From JBKBKN01 sp046294625 (GTDB lineage: Bacteria; Bacteroidota; Bacteroidia; M30B66), in the NCBI GenBank assembly GCA_046294625.1, contig JBKBKN010000001.1, forward strand, positions 62,001 to 126,000: a stretch of 64,000 nt of DNA, in the 5' to 3' direction. Below the pieces are notes generated by a model. That model was not told the DNA's origin, did no database searches, and saw only the letters and a list, made by a program, of their open reading frames with translations. Shown piece by piece: positions 24,827-33,443 of this stretch. Made by a program: the position numbers and the translations under genes. Each line of letters opens with the position of its first letter. Position 1 is the stretch's first letter.

Positions 24827-27800
24827 GATTTTCCATTTAGGAAACGTCTGATAACATTAAACAGATCGTGGTCGTTAAAAGGCTTTCCTAAGTGAGCATT
24901 CATGCCAGATTCCATGCATCTGTCGATGTCTTCTTTATAAACATTGGCTGTGAGCCCTACTATCGGTATGTTCGGGTCAAATTCCCTGATCTTTTCAGTT
25001 GATTCGTATCCATTCATTACTGGCATCTGTACGTCCATCAAAATGATATCGAATTGATTATTTTTTGCTTTTTCAAGTCCTTGCAATCCATCTTCTGCAG
25101 TGGTAACTTTTGCGCCAAAGCCTTCTAAAATTGTTGAAGCGAGCAACTGATTAATCATGTTATCTTCAACCAATAATACTTCAATAGGGTTATTGAACTT
25201 GAGTTGTTTTTGCTTTTCTTCAGTATTGTTTTTAGCGCTAGCAAGCATTTCTTCATTTGAGATAATTTCTGCCTTAAACCAAAACTCGAAGCATGCGCCC
25301 GGATCATCGCTTTTGAAAACACTCTGACGACAAGGACTGTGAAGTACAATATCGCCTCCCATTAAACGGAGAAGTTGTTTTACAATGGATAAACCTAAGC
25401 CGCTTCCACCATATTTTCTTGTGAAACTATCGTCAGCTTGCGTGAAACTCTCAAATACATATTGTTGTTTGTCGGGCGGAATACCAATACCGGAATCGTT
25501 CACGCGCCCTCTAATTATTATATGTGAAGGGTCTCCAACAATTTTTTCGTAGTCGAAAGTAACAGATATGCCACCTCTTTCGGTGAATTTTATAGAATTA
25601 GAAATTAAATTGATAATCAATTGCTTGATTCTCGTAGGATCGCCTTTAATAAATTCCGGAATCTCCGGGTCGAAACTCAAAAGAAATTGAAGCCCCTTTT
25701 CATTAGCTCTGTATTGATAAGGCACCAGTGTGGAAGTGATAGTATCGGAGAAGTTAAACTTGATTTTCTCAACACTCAGTTTTCCTTGTTCAATTTTGTT
25801 TAGGTCAAGAATATCGCTAAGTAATTTTAAAAGTGTATCGCCAGATGATTTAATAAGCTCAATGTATTTTTTGTCTTCTTCTTTTGGTGACGACTTCATC
25901 AACAGGTCGGCAAAACCAAGAATACCATTCAATGGGGTTCTGATTTCGTGGCTCATATTGGCCAAAAATGCTGATTTGGCTTTATTTGCTTTTTCAGCGG
26001 CAATCATTAACGATCGTGCATGATTAGTGGCTTTCTCTAATTCTGCTGTTCTTAGTCGAACCTTACGTTCAAGCAAGAGATTTTGTGAATTGATGGCTCT
26101 TACTCTAATGGTGTAGCCGGTGTAAAGCATACCACCAACGAATATTGCTATTAGCGTGAAAAACCACCATGTTCTCCAAAATGGGGCTAAAAATTTAATC
26201 GTTAGGGAAAGACCTTCTTCGTTCCAAAGTCCATCACTATTCGAGCCCTTCACCCTAAAAATGTAGGTACCCGGCTCCAAATTGCTGTATGAGGCTTGTC
26301 GTCGAGATCCGGAATAAATCCAATCCTTGTCGAAACCTTCAAGATAGTATGCAAACTGATTTTTGTCTGACAAAGGGTAACTGAGCGAGGAGAATTCAAA
26401 GGTTAAATAATTTTGATGATAAGGTAATTCTACGCTATTGCCGCTCAATAAAAAAGGTTTGTTGAAGATTTTAAAGGATGTGAGCACAATTGGCGGTACA
26501 TAATTATTTTCTAAAATGCTGTCAGGATGAAACATGTTAAACCCTGCAATTCCTCCAAAAAACATATAGCCATCTTTAGCTTTTAGGCCGGAGTTAATAT
26601 TGAATTCGTTAGATTGCAAACCATCTAGTATATCGTAGTTGCGGGCGGTTTTGCTTTTGGTATCAAATTTCGCTATTCCTTTGCCAGTACTAATCCAAAT
26701 ATTACCCTTTGCATCTTCCAATATTTTGTAAATCAAATCATTGGGTAGTCCATTTTGTGTAGTGAAAGTTTGAAAGGTTTTGTTTTTTCGATCAAATCTG
26801 TTAAGCCCGCCACCGTAAGTGCCCACCCAAAAGAAACCAAATTTGTCTTCATGTAATGAGATAATACTGTTGTGTGAAATCGATGTACTATCGCTTGCGC
26901 TGTATTTGTATGAGGTGAATTTGCCGTTTTCTCTGTTAAACTCGCTTAAACCACTCCCCAGCGTACCGACCCATAAGCTACCAAATCGGTCTTCGAGGAT
27001 CGTATATACGGAGTTATTAATTTGCGTTTCGGTAACGGTGGGGTCGGGTTTAAAAATATCGAAATAGCCATCTTCCGGATTGAACCGAGCAAGCCCCTTT
27101 CTCAATCCAATCCACAGTGTCCCTTTCCGATCTTCGAATATGGCGTTCACCTCATTGTTCAGATTGTTAATGTTGATTCTGTCGTAGCGGTAAGCAATAG
27201 CGGTGTTATTGATTGGATCATATAAATTAAGTCCATTGGGCGTGCCAATCCACATTCTTTTGTAACGGTCAACCAGAATTACATTAATCTCGTTGCTTGA
27301 AAGCGAATTTTGCTTTCCATCTAACTGAATTGCCCTGAATGTCTTAGTTTTTCTGTTAAATACTGTAAGTCCTTCACGGGTTCCAATCCAAATTTGACCA
27401 TCCGCATCTTCAAAAAAACATTTGATGTTATTGCTGATCAAGCTTTGTGGATTATTAGGGTCGCGTTGAAACTTTAAAAATCGACCTCTCAGACGAGAAT
27501 ATAGATTGACCCCATCTACTGCCAGCACCCACAAAGTTCCGGCTTTATCTTTATAAAGATGTCGAATATCATTATTGGATAAACTCCCCGGATCGTTTGG
27601 GTCATTCTGAACCAATGAAAAGGTGTTGGTTTTAGTATTTAAAATATTCAAGCCATCGCTAGTTCCAATCCAGAGCATTCCCTGATAATCTTCAATGATC
27701 GCATTAACTCGATTATTGTGTAGCGAATTTGGATTATTTGTTTGATGAACAAAGAGCTTTGGTTCAGTTTTGCTGTTTTCAATCAACACAAGACCATGCT

Positions 27801-28701
27801 CGGTGCCTATCCATAAAGAGTTGTACTGATCTTCGTAAATTACATTAATTTTTTTCAATGCCTGATTGATTGCATCATTGATTGTGCTCAAAATGGATTT
27901 GAAATTGTCATTTTCTGGATCAAATACATTGAGTCCTCCTCTGTTGGCGACATAAAGTTTTCCCTTTTCATCTATAAATAATTTATTTACAAAATTGCTA
28001 TTCAGGCTCGTAGGATTTTTGGATGAATAGGTGTAGGCATAGAACTTACCCGAAGTTCTATCAAATCGATTAAGCCCTCCACCATGGGTACCTATCCATA
28101 AGTTTCCTCTAATGTCTTCTATTATGGATTTAACATCATTGTTAGAAAGCGAATTAGCTAACTTGGCATCGTGTTTATATCTAATAAATTGATTAGTGTG
28201 TGGGTTATATCGGTTTAATCCACCCCAAGTGCCTACCCAAAATACACCTTGTCGGTCAATAAATATGTCATTGACAAAATTGTGTGATAAGGAATTTTGG
28301 TTGTGTGGGTCGTGCTGATAGGTGGTCACAGAAAACCCATCATACCGGTTGAGACCATTATTCGTTCCAAACCAAATAAAACCATATTGATCTTGTGTGA
28401 TACAGTTTACATTGCTTTGATACATCCATTTTTGAGGCGGAATACGCTCAAAAGCAATTCGATTATTATTTGAACCTGCTTGAATTGCAGTGATGGAGAA
28501 GATGAAAAAAATCAACAACCAAAACCTTTCTATAAGGCAGGCAATTCGGAACAATGTGAACACACAATTACGCATCATATTACAGTCATCTAATTTATCG
28601 CTTTTTTTTTGTTCGAAACGTTCAATCTTCATGAGTTTATTACATGAAGTCGATGGAGCTATTTTCACATTAGAATTGTCATACTCAAAAGCCTTGCGCA
28701 T
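24823..28701 (-). CDS. Hybrid two-component sensor: propeller, Y_Y_Y, histidine kinase and receiver
   Basis: Numbered from the ATG at 28701, the protein has 1292 residues. A signal or membrane segment lies at about 46-75, so a start at 28632 or 28578 is also possible and the last fits a signal peptide best. About fourteen two-component-regulator propeller repeats (about 90-725, each like VNAIFEDRKGTLWIG..GL..F) suggest two seven-bladed propellers. A Y_Y_Y domain (about 760-838) and a membrane helix (about 844-866) follow. The kinase core has H918 in MSHEIRTPLNG, an N box at about 1031-1038 and GGSGLGLS. The receiver (about 1172-1288) has phospho-acceptor D1223 in LMDVQMP. Unlike classical HTCS regulators it ends after the receiver without an AraC-type DNA-binding domain. 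Confidence 0.92.
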   Translation of the reverse strand: MRKAFEYDNSNVKIAPSTSCNKLMKIERFEQKKSDKLDDCNMMRNCVFTLFRIACLIERFWLLIFFIFSITAIQAGSNNNRIAFERIPPQKWMYQSNVNCITQDQYGFIWFGTNNGLNRYDGFSVTTYQHDPHNQNSLSHNFVNDIFIDRQGVFWVGTWGGLNRYNPHTNQFIRYKHDAKLANSLSNNDVKSIIEDIRGNLWIGTHGGGLNRFDRTSGKFYAYTYSSKNPTSLNSNFVNKLFIDEKGKLYVANRGGLNVFDPENDNFKSILSTINDAINQALKKINVIYEDQYNSLWIGTEHGLVLIENSKTEPKLFVHQTNNPNSLHNNRVNAIIEDYQGMLWIGTSDGLNILNTKTNTFSLVQNDPNDPGSLSNNDIRHLYKDKAGTLWVLAVDGVNLYSRLRGRFLKFQRDPNNPQSLISNNIKCFFEDADGQIWIGTREGLTVFNRKTKTFRAIQLDGKQNSLSSNEINVILVDRYKRMWIGTPNGLNLYDPINNTAIAYRYDRININNLNNEVNAIFEDRKGTLWIGLRKGLARFNPEDGYFDIFKPDPTVTETQINNSVYTILEDRFGSLWVGTLGSGLSEFNRENGKFTSYKYSASDSTSISHNSIISLHEDKFGFFWVGTYGGGLNRFDRKNKTFQTFTTQNGLPNDLIYKILEDAKGNIWISTGKGIAKFDTKSKTARNYDILDGLQSNEFNINSGLKAKDGYMFFGGIAGFNMFHPDSILENNYVPPIVLTSFKIFNKPFLLSGNSVELPYHQNYLTFEFSSLSYPLSDKNQFAYYLEGFDKDWIYSGSRRQASYSNLEPGTYIFRVKGSNSDGLWNEEGLSLTIKFLAPFWRTWWFFTLIAIFVGGMLYTGYTIRVRAINSQNLLLERKVRLRTAELEKATNHARSLMIAAEKANKAKSAFLANMSHEIRTPLNGILGFADLLMKSSPKEEDKKYIELIKSSGDTLLKLLSDILDLNKIEQGKLSVEKIKFNFSDTITSTLVPYQYRANEKGLQFLLSFDPEIPEFIKGDPTRIKQLIINLISNSIKFTERGGISVTFDYEKIVGDPSHIIIRGRVNDSGIGIPPDKQQYVFESFTQADDSFTRKYGGSGLGLSIVKQLLRLMGGDIVLHSPCRQSVFKSDDPGACFEFWFKAEIISNEEMLASAKNNTEEKQKQLKFNNPIEVLLVEDNMINQLLASTILEGFGAKVTTAEDGLQGLEKAKNNQFDIILMDVQMPVMNGYESTEKIREFDPNIPIVGLTANVYKEDIDRCMESGMNAHLGKPFNDHDLFNVIRRFLNGKS

Positions 28702-28947
28702 CGGTCTTTTCTCTCAAGCACATAATTGCAGAAATTTTTTACATTATCATCCAATCAGATTTAAGTTGATTAAAAGGGTAAGCCTTGGGTTATAAAACCC
28801 CCAACCCAATTTACTTATAATGAGCAAAAGCGGATGGATGGCTTTCGTTCAAGAAAAACCAATGTAACCTGCGAAGTAAAAAATATGTTAATGCATGCAA
28901 TAATCAATTTTGGACACCGTTAAACATTTGTTAATTTTAAAAAGCCT

Positions 28948-29217
28948 ATGCACAAAACTTTTACAACCGATGATCTTTTACTTCTCGCTTACAATGACCC
29001 AATGCTAGAAGACAGGGAAGAACTGCGAGCTGAAATCACTTTTTGCAATCACTTGCAAGAAAAGTCAGAGCAAATTGCCGAAATAAAGCAGCAGCTCGAC
29101 ACTTTAATTGATTCAGCACCAGGGCATTCTATCAGTTCGCTGATGAATTTTTCCCGTTCACTATCCATTAAGGACTCCGTAATTTCAGGTGAGAAAGTAA
29201 TCATGATCCTGAACTAA
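28948..29217 (+). CDS. Small protein resembling short Bacteroidota anti-sigma-like proteins
   Basis: The 89-residue protein is helical and acidic, with no signal peptide or membrane segment. The pattern of a hydrophobic LLLLAYND start, a glutamate-rich helix (EDREELRAEITFCNHLQEKS), a second helix ending QQLDTLI and a terminal ISSLMNFSRSL resembles small Bacteroidota proteins with an anti-sigma zinc-finger-like helical region. The zinc-binding residues are absent. This is a resemblance by eye and not a firm family call. It is a single-gene unit followed by a strong terminator. Confidence 0.5.
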   Translation: MHKTFTTDDLLLLAYNDPMLEDREELRAEITFCNHLQEKSEQIAEIKQQLDTLIDSAPGHSISSLMNFSRSLSIKDSVISGEKVIMILN

Positions 29218-29241
29218 AGAGCAATAGTTTGGTTTTCAATC

Positions 29242-29285
29242 AAATCCTGTGATGAATGTATTTTTGTCACAGGATTTTTTTTATT
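29242..29285 (+). terminator. Terminator between the small protein gene and nth
   Basis: AAATCCTGTGA (29242-29252) pairs perfectly with TCACAGGATTT (29267-29277) around a 14-base loop, then a T-rich tail. It overlaps the upstream extension of the nth frame and supports the later nth start. Confidence 0.85.
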
Positions 29286-29288
29286 CAA

Positions 29289-30029
29289 ATGACTACAAAA
29301 GAAAGATATGAACGATTCGTAGCACACTTTGATGCTACACAACCGATTGCTGAAACAGAGTTGCATTACACCAATCCTTATGAACTTTTAGTGGCAGTGA
29401 TACTCTCGGCACAATGCACCGACAAGAGGGTGAACATGGTTACACCTGCTTTGTTTGAGCGATTTCCTGAACCTGCCTCATTAGCTTCGAGCAGTTCAGA
29501 AGAAGTGTTTGGCTACATTAAAAGGGTTTCATATCCAAACAATAAGGCAAAACATTTGGTCGGCATGGCACAAATGCTCATCAAAGACTTTAATGGTCAA
29601 GTGCCCGAATCGGTCGAGGCGCTTCAGAAATTGCCCGGAGTGGGTCGAAAAACAGCTAACGTGATTGCTTCTGTTATCTTCAATCAACCAGCAATGGCGG
29701 TCGATACACATGTTTTCAGAGTTTCTGCGCGATTGGGTCTAACCCGTAATGCAAAAAATCCATTGCAGGCCGAAAAGCAATTGGTTAGGTATATCCCCGA
29801 ATCAGTAATCCCAAGGGCGCATCATTGGCTAATTTTGCATGGTCGATATGTATGTTTAGCACGAAAACCCAAATGTGAAAGCTGTCAGCTTACATCATTT
29901 TGCAAATATTTCGATGTGCAAGAAAAGAAGGCTGCAAAACGCACGAAACAGCAATTGACAAAAACCGACATGCTGTTTTCATCAAAACCGGGAGTTGCGA
30001 AAAAGCCTAAAACAAAAAAAGCCGGATAA
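29289..30029 (+). CDS. nth: Endonuclease III
   Basis: The 246-residue enzyme removes oxidised pyrimidines and cuts at abasic sites in base excision repair. The start at 29289 is chosen since the longer frame runs into the upstream terminator. The helix-hairpin-helix LPGVGRKTANVI has the catalytic K121, and D139 lies in AVDTHVFR. The iron-sulfur cluster loop has the C-x6-C-x2-C-x5-C spacing in CLARKPKCESCQLTSFC. A lysine-rich tail of about 35 residues extends beyond the usual end (ending KPKTKKAG). Its stop codon lies inside the downstream terminator hairpin. Confidence 0.96.
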   Translation: MTTKERYERFVAHFDATQPIAETELHYTNPYELLVAVILSAQCTDKRVNMVTPALFERFPEPASLASSSSEEVFGYIKRVSYPNNKAKHLVGMAQMLIKDFNGQVPESVEALQKLPGVGRKTANVIASVIFNQPAMAVDTHVFRVSARLGLTRNAKNPLQAEKQLVRYIPESVIPRAHHWLILHGRYVCLARKPKCESCQLTSFCKYFDVQEKKAAKRTKQQLTKTDMLFSSKPGVAKKPKTKKAG

Positions 30030-30040
30030 ACCGGCTTTTT
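30016..30040. terminator. Bidirectional terminator shared by nth and bacilliredoxin
   Basis: AAAAAGCCGG pairs with CCGGCTTTTT around ATAAA. The loop contains the nth stop codon, and the convergent gene ends 8 bases further on. Confidence 0.85.
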
Positions 30041-30047
30041 CGTGATT

Positions 30048-30464
30048 TTAGCAGTATTCTTCGAAAGCTGCTTTTAGGTTTTCTGCGATCATTTGTGCTG
30101 AGCGACCTTCAATGTGATGACGCTCAATAAAATGAACCAATTTTCCATCTTTGAATAATGCCATTGATGGAGAAGATGGAGGGTATGGAGCGAAATAGCT
30201 TCTTGCTTGCGCAGTAGCGGCAGCATCATTACCTGCGAAAACAGTGGTTAGCTTGGATGGCTTTTTAGAGCCTTGTTCCAAAGCTAGTTTAACACCCGGA
30301 CGTGCAGCTCCTGCGGCACATCCGCACACAGAGTTCACGACAACCAATACCGAGCCTTCATTCTGGCCTAATACATTGTCAACTTCTTCAGGTGTGCGCA
30401 GTTCCTGAAAACCTATTGATGTGAGCTCTCCTCTCATGGGAGCAACGATCTGTTCTGGATACAT
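30048..30464 (-). CDS. BrxA/BrxB family bacilliredoxin
   Basis: The 138-residue thioredoxin-fold protein matches the YphP/YqiW (BrxA/BrxB) family, which removes bacillithiol mixed disulfides from proteins in Firmicutes. The redox site CGC is at residues 47-49 within VNSVCGCAAG, and APYPPSSPSMALFKDGKLV with HHIEGRSAQMIAENL forms the rest of the pattern. Many Bacteroidota are predicted to make bacillithiol, but no biosynthesis gene is seen here. A -7 element lies 31 bases upstream. It is convergent with nth. Confidence 0.93.
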   Translation of the reverse strand: MYPEQIVAPMRGELTSIGFQELRTPEEVDNVLGQNEGSVLVVVNSVCGCAAGAARPGVKLALEQGSKKPSKLTTVFAGNDAAATAQARSYFAPYPPSSPSMALFKDGKLVHFIERHHIEGRSAQMIAENLKAAFEEYC

Positions 30465-30495
30465 AATTTATAATGGATTTTTGATTTTCAGGGAA

Positions 30496-30513
30496 CAAAA
30501 TTAGGCATAAAAA
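30496..30513 (-). promoter_or_regulatory. Promoter core of the bacilliredoxin gene
   Basis: The minus strand reads TTTTTATGCCTAATTTTG, ending in a TAnnTTTG -7 element at 30503-30496. The same 18 bases occur in the rplU promoter at 33302-33319. No TTTG box is seen at the usual distance here. Confidence 0.4.
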
Positions 30514-30517
30514 GTTT

Positions 30518-31492
30518 TTAACGCTTGCGTTCCGTAGTGAAATAAATCAAGTCGATAAATGATTGTCGCGACGCACTTTCCGGAAATTTCATCAGCTCTT
30601 CGATAGCTTGATCGCGGTAGTTGTTCATTTGCTCGGTCGCATAAGCAATTCCCGGCCCACTGTTCACTAAGTAAATTACTTCATTTACGCGTTTGGGGTC
30701 TGTGTTGTAGTGTTTAAAAGTGTTGATAATCATTCGCTTATCTGCTTTACTGGCCTTCTGCAAAGTGTGAATCAGCGGCAGCGTCATTTTTCTTTCCTTG
30801 ATATCAATTCCGGTGGGTTTTCCAGCTTTGCTGTGAATCTGAAAATCGAACAAATCATCTTTAATCTGGAATGCAATTCCGATATTTTCACCAATGCGCC
30901 GAAACATTTCGATTGTATTTTTATCAGCTCCTGCACTGCAGGCGCCTGATGCGCAGCAGCTTGCAATCAGGGTGGCTGTTTTTTGACGAATGATATCAAA
31001 ATAAACCTGTTCAGTGATGTCGAGTTTTCTAGCTTTTTCGATTTGCAGCAGTTCACCTTCACTCATTGCTCTCACCGAATTGCTCACAATACGCAACACA
31101 TCAAATTCATTATTGTCCAATGAAAGCAGCAAGCCCTTGGAAAGCAAGTAGTCGCCCACTAAAACGGCAATCTTGTTCTTCCATAAAGCGTTGACAGAGA
31201 AGAACCCTCGCCGCTCGTTGGCATCGTCCACCACATCGTCGTGCACGAGCGTGGCAGTGTGCAACAATTCGATAAGTCCTGCCGCTCGATAGGTGGATTC
31301 ACTGATTTTTCCGGTAAGATTTGCCGCAAGAAACACAAACATGGGGCGAATTTGTTTCCCTTTTCGCTTGACGATATAGTATGTGATTTTGTCGAGAAGC
31401 GGCGCATTGCTTTTCATGGACTCTTTGAATTTTTTTTCAAATAGCTCCATTTCATCCGCAATTACTGCTTTTATTTCTTCAAGGCTTCGCAT
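30518..31492 (-). CDS. Polyprenyl synthetase family protein (trans-prenyl diphosphate synthase)
   Basis: The 324-residue enzyme condenses isopentenyl diphosphate units into a long-chain prenyl diphosphate, probably for the menaquinone side chain. The first aspartate-rich motif is DDVVDD (D85, D86, D89) in LLHTATLVHDDVVDDANERR and the second is IKDDLFDFQ (about residues 215-223). KGKQIRP (about 44-50) binds the substrate. The size and motifs fit octaprenyl or similar long-chain synthases better than the geranylgeranyl type, but product length cannot be read safely. A TATTTTTG -7 element lies at 31518-31511. Confidence 0.92.
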   Translation of the reverse strand: MRSLEEIKAVIADEMELFEKKFKESMKSNAPLLDKITYYIVKRKGKQIRPMFVFLAANLTGKISESTYRAAGLIELLHTATLVHDDVVDDANERRGFFSVNALWKNKIAVLVGDYLLSKGLLLSLDNNEFDVLRIVSNSVRAMSEGELLQIEKARKLDITEQVYFDIIRQKTATLIASCCASGACSAGADKNTIEMFRRIGENIGIAFQIKDDLFDFQIHSKAGKPTGIDIKERKMTLPLIHTLQKASKADKRMIINTFKHYNTDPKRVNEVIYLVNSGPGIAYATEQMNNYRDQAIEELMKFPESASRQSFIDLIYFTTERKR

Positions 31493-31639
31493 CTACAATC
31501 GAAAGGCAGGCAAAAATAACCAATTAACAAGATAAAGGATGAATAGGGGTATTTTGTTTCAGCTTATCTACTGTCGTTGATGAGTTGAATTATTTTATTT
31601 CCTTAAGGCGCTCGTATTTTTTAAATTAGGCTGATCAAT

Positions 31640-31647
31640 TATATTTG
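31640..31647 (+). promoter_or_regulatory. -7 element upstream of the DUF6671 gene
   Basis: TATATTTG fits TAnnTTTG and overlaps a possible GTG start at 31647, so the ATG at 31659 is the better start. The mRNA leader would be very short. Confidence 0.35.
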
Positions 31648-31658
31648 TGAGGATTCTT

Positions 31659-32501
31659 ATGTCTCATTTTTTTCAAAAAAAAGCCCTTATCGCCACCATG
31701 CATGCCAAAGAGCAGGTGATAGCGCCGATGCTTGAACAAGCATTTGAATTGAGAGTAAACCTTGCGCTAGAAATCGATACAGACCGATTGGGAACTTTCA
31801 CCGGAGAAGTAGAGCGTCCCGGAACTCCTTTGGAAACACTAAGAAAAAAATGTGAGTTGGTTTTGCAAAATGAGTCTTGCGACTTGGTGATTGCATCTGA
31901 AGGGTCTTTTGGGCCGCATCCGGCAGCTTTTTTTGTTCCGGCGAATGAAGAATTTGTAATGCTCAGGGAAAAATCAACCGGACTGGAGATTTTGGGAAGA
32001 GCTTTAAGTACAGAGACCAATTTTGCAGGCAAGGACATACCGAATGAGCGTGAACTCATTTACTTTCTTGGTGCAGTTGGTTTTCCGGAGCACGGCGTGA
32101 TACTGCGACCATCAAAAGAAGATTTTCAGAAGATATACAAAGGATTGCATGATCGTATAGAGGTGCTCAGGCTATACCATGAATTGTTAGGTGAGCATGG
32201 TCATGCGTATATAGAAACAGATATGCGTGCCATGCACAATCCTATGCGTATGAAAGTGATTGCCCAGGCTACGCAATCGTTAATTGAAAAAATGAATTCA
32301 TTGTGTCCGGCATGCGAAAGGCCGGGGTTTGACATCGTGGAAAGCATCTCCGGTCTACCCTGTGGTTTGTGTGGCATGCCTTCAAAAGGCATCATCTCCT
32401 ATTTATATCAATGCAAACTCTGCGGATGCGAAGAAATGCGTGGTCGAAAAGATGGAAAACAGACTGAAGATCCGATGTTTTGCGATTATTGCAATCCTTG
32501 A
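31659..32501 (+). CDS. DUF6671 family protein with C-terminal zinc-ribbon cysteines
   Basis: The start at 31659 gives 280 residues. The N-terminus KKALIATMHAKEQVIAPMLE, the region ERPGTPLETLRKKCEL and CDLVIASEGSFGPHPA are consistent with the DUF6671 family of unknown function. The last 65 residues contain four C-x2-C pairs (CPAC, CGLC, CKLC, CDYC), enough for two zinc ribbons. No signal peptide or membrane segment is present. No neighbour gives a functional hint. The function is unknown. Confidence 0.75.
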   Translation: MSHFFQKKALIATMHAKEQVIAPMLEQAFELRVNLALEIDTDRLGTFTGEVERPGTPLETLRKKCELVLQNESCDLVIASEGSFGPHPAAFFVPANEEFVMLREKSTGLEILGRALSTETNFAGKDIPNERELIYFLGAVGFPEHGVILRPSKEDFQKIYKGLHDRIEVLRLYHELLGEHGHAYIETDMRAMHNPMRMKVIAQATQSLIEKMNSLCPACERPGFDIVESISGLPCGLCGMPSKGIISYLYQCKLCGCEEMRGRKDGKQTEDPMFCDYCNP

Positions 32502-32599
32502 AATTGATAATGATTGGTTTATCCCCCCAAAGCTATCAATAGATGATATCATGCAGCAGGCATTTTATTTATTAGCCTTTAGTTGAATGATAGCGGAGT

Positions 32600-32644
32600 A
32601 TAAAAACAAAAACTCCTGCTTCGAACAAATGCCCAAAGCAGGAG
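32600..32644 (-). terminator. Terminator of rplU-rpmA
   Basis: On the minus strand CTCCTGCTT pairs with AAGCAGGAG (9 bp) around a 14-base loop, followed by TTTTTGTTTTTA. Confidence 0.8.
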
Positions 32645-32666
32645 AAAAAAAGATTTTTAAAAAAAA

Positions 32667-32930
32667 TTATTCAGCAGTGAATGGTTCTACACTAACAAAT
32701 GATCGATTATCTGACTTTTTTCTAAAAGTGACAATGCCATCAGAAAGAGCAAATAAGGTGTGGTCCTTACCAATACCTACATTTTCACCAGGGTGATGCT
32801 TAGTACCGCGCTGACGAACAATAATGTTTCCGGCAACTGCGAGTTGTCCACCATATATTTTCACGCCCAAACGTTTGCTGTGCGATTCTCTTCCGTTTTT
32901 CGAGCTACCTGCTCCCTTCTTATGTGCCAT
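32667..32930 (-). CDS. rpmA: 50S ribosomal protein L27
   Basis: This 87-residue basic protein has the L27 sequence MAHKKGAGSSKNGRESHSKR, GVKIYGGQLAVAGNIIVRQR and GTKHHPGENVGIGKDHTLFA. L27 sits near the peptidyl transferase centre. No Firmicutes-type cleaved N-terminal extension is present. It follows rplU by 19 bases, the conserved L21-L27 pair, and ends at a strong terminator. Confidence 0.98.
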   Translation of the reverse strand: MAHKKGAGSSKNGRESHSKRLGVKIYGGQLAVAGNIIVRQRGTKHHPGENVGIGKDHTLFALSDGIVTFRKKSDNRSFVSVEPFTAE

Positions 32931-32949
32931 TTCTTAATCGTGTTAATGA

Positions 32950-33261
32950 TTATGATTTGATTGATTCGATTTGAATTTGTGTGATCGCCTGACGGTGACC
33001 GTTTGATTTTTGATAGCTTTTTCTTCTTTTCTTTTTGAAGACAATTACCTTGTCTGCTTTCAAGTGTTCAAGAACTTTAGCCGTGACAGTAGCTCCTGAA
33101 ACAGTTGGAGCTCCAACAGAAACTTTGCCGTTATTGTCAACCAAAAGAACTTTGTCAAAAGACACAGACTTTCCTTCTTCTGTGTGAAGACGATTTACGA
33201 AAATCTTCTGGTCTTTTTCAACCTTCATTTGTTTTCCGGCGATATCAACGATTGCGTACAT
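32950..33261 (-). CDS. rplU: 50S ribosomal protein L21
   Basis: The 103-residue protein starts MYAIVDIAGKQMKVEKDQKI and holds KKKRRKSYQKSNGHRQAITQ near the C-terminus (about 76-95), the L21 signature that contacts 23S rRNA. It is the first gene of the rplU-rpmA operon. A near-perfect promoter with 19-base spacing is found about 40 bases upstream. Confidence 0.98.
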   Translation of the reverse strand: MYAIVDIAGKQMKVEKDQKIFVNRLHTEEGKSVSFDKVLLVDNNGKVSVGAPTVSGATVTAKVLEHLKADKVIVFKKKRRKSYQKSNGHRQAITQIQIESIKS

Positions 33262-33301
33262 AATTGCTATTAAATTTAATACCTTTATTTCAAAAGGGAC
33301 G

Positions 33302-33332
33302 CAAAATTAGGCATAAAAATTTATTCTGCAAA
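33302..33332 (-). promoter_or_regulatory. rplU-rpmA promoter
   Basis: On the minus strand TTTG (33332-33329) is 19 bases from TAATTTTG (33309-33302). The 18 bases up to and including the -7 element are identical to those before the bacilliredoxin gene. Confidence 0.65.
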
Positions 33333-33443
33333 TGTTTTTAACAATATTATTTTCTCGTGCATCAACCACTTAGGCAGTTGCAATGTTTTTCAACAGTTTG
33401 ACACATGCCAGATCAGTGATTGTGAAGCAGGTTTTACTCATAT

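Noticed and set aside
28702..28947. A gene or tRNA between the hybrid sensor and the small acidic protein
   Set aside because: Six-frame reading gives only short fragments and no cloverleaf could be formed by eye.
32587..32796. A 69-residue plus-strand frame downstream of the DUF6671 gene
   Set aside because: It runs through the rpmA terminator and antisense rpmA, and its product looks like no protein family.
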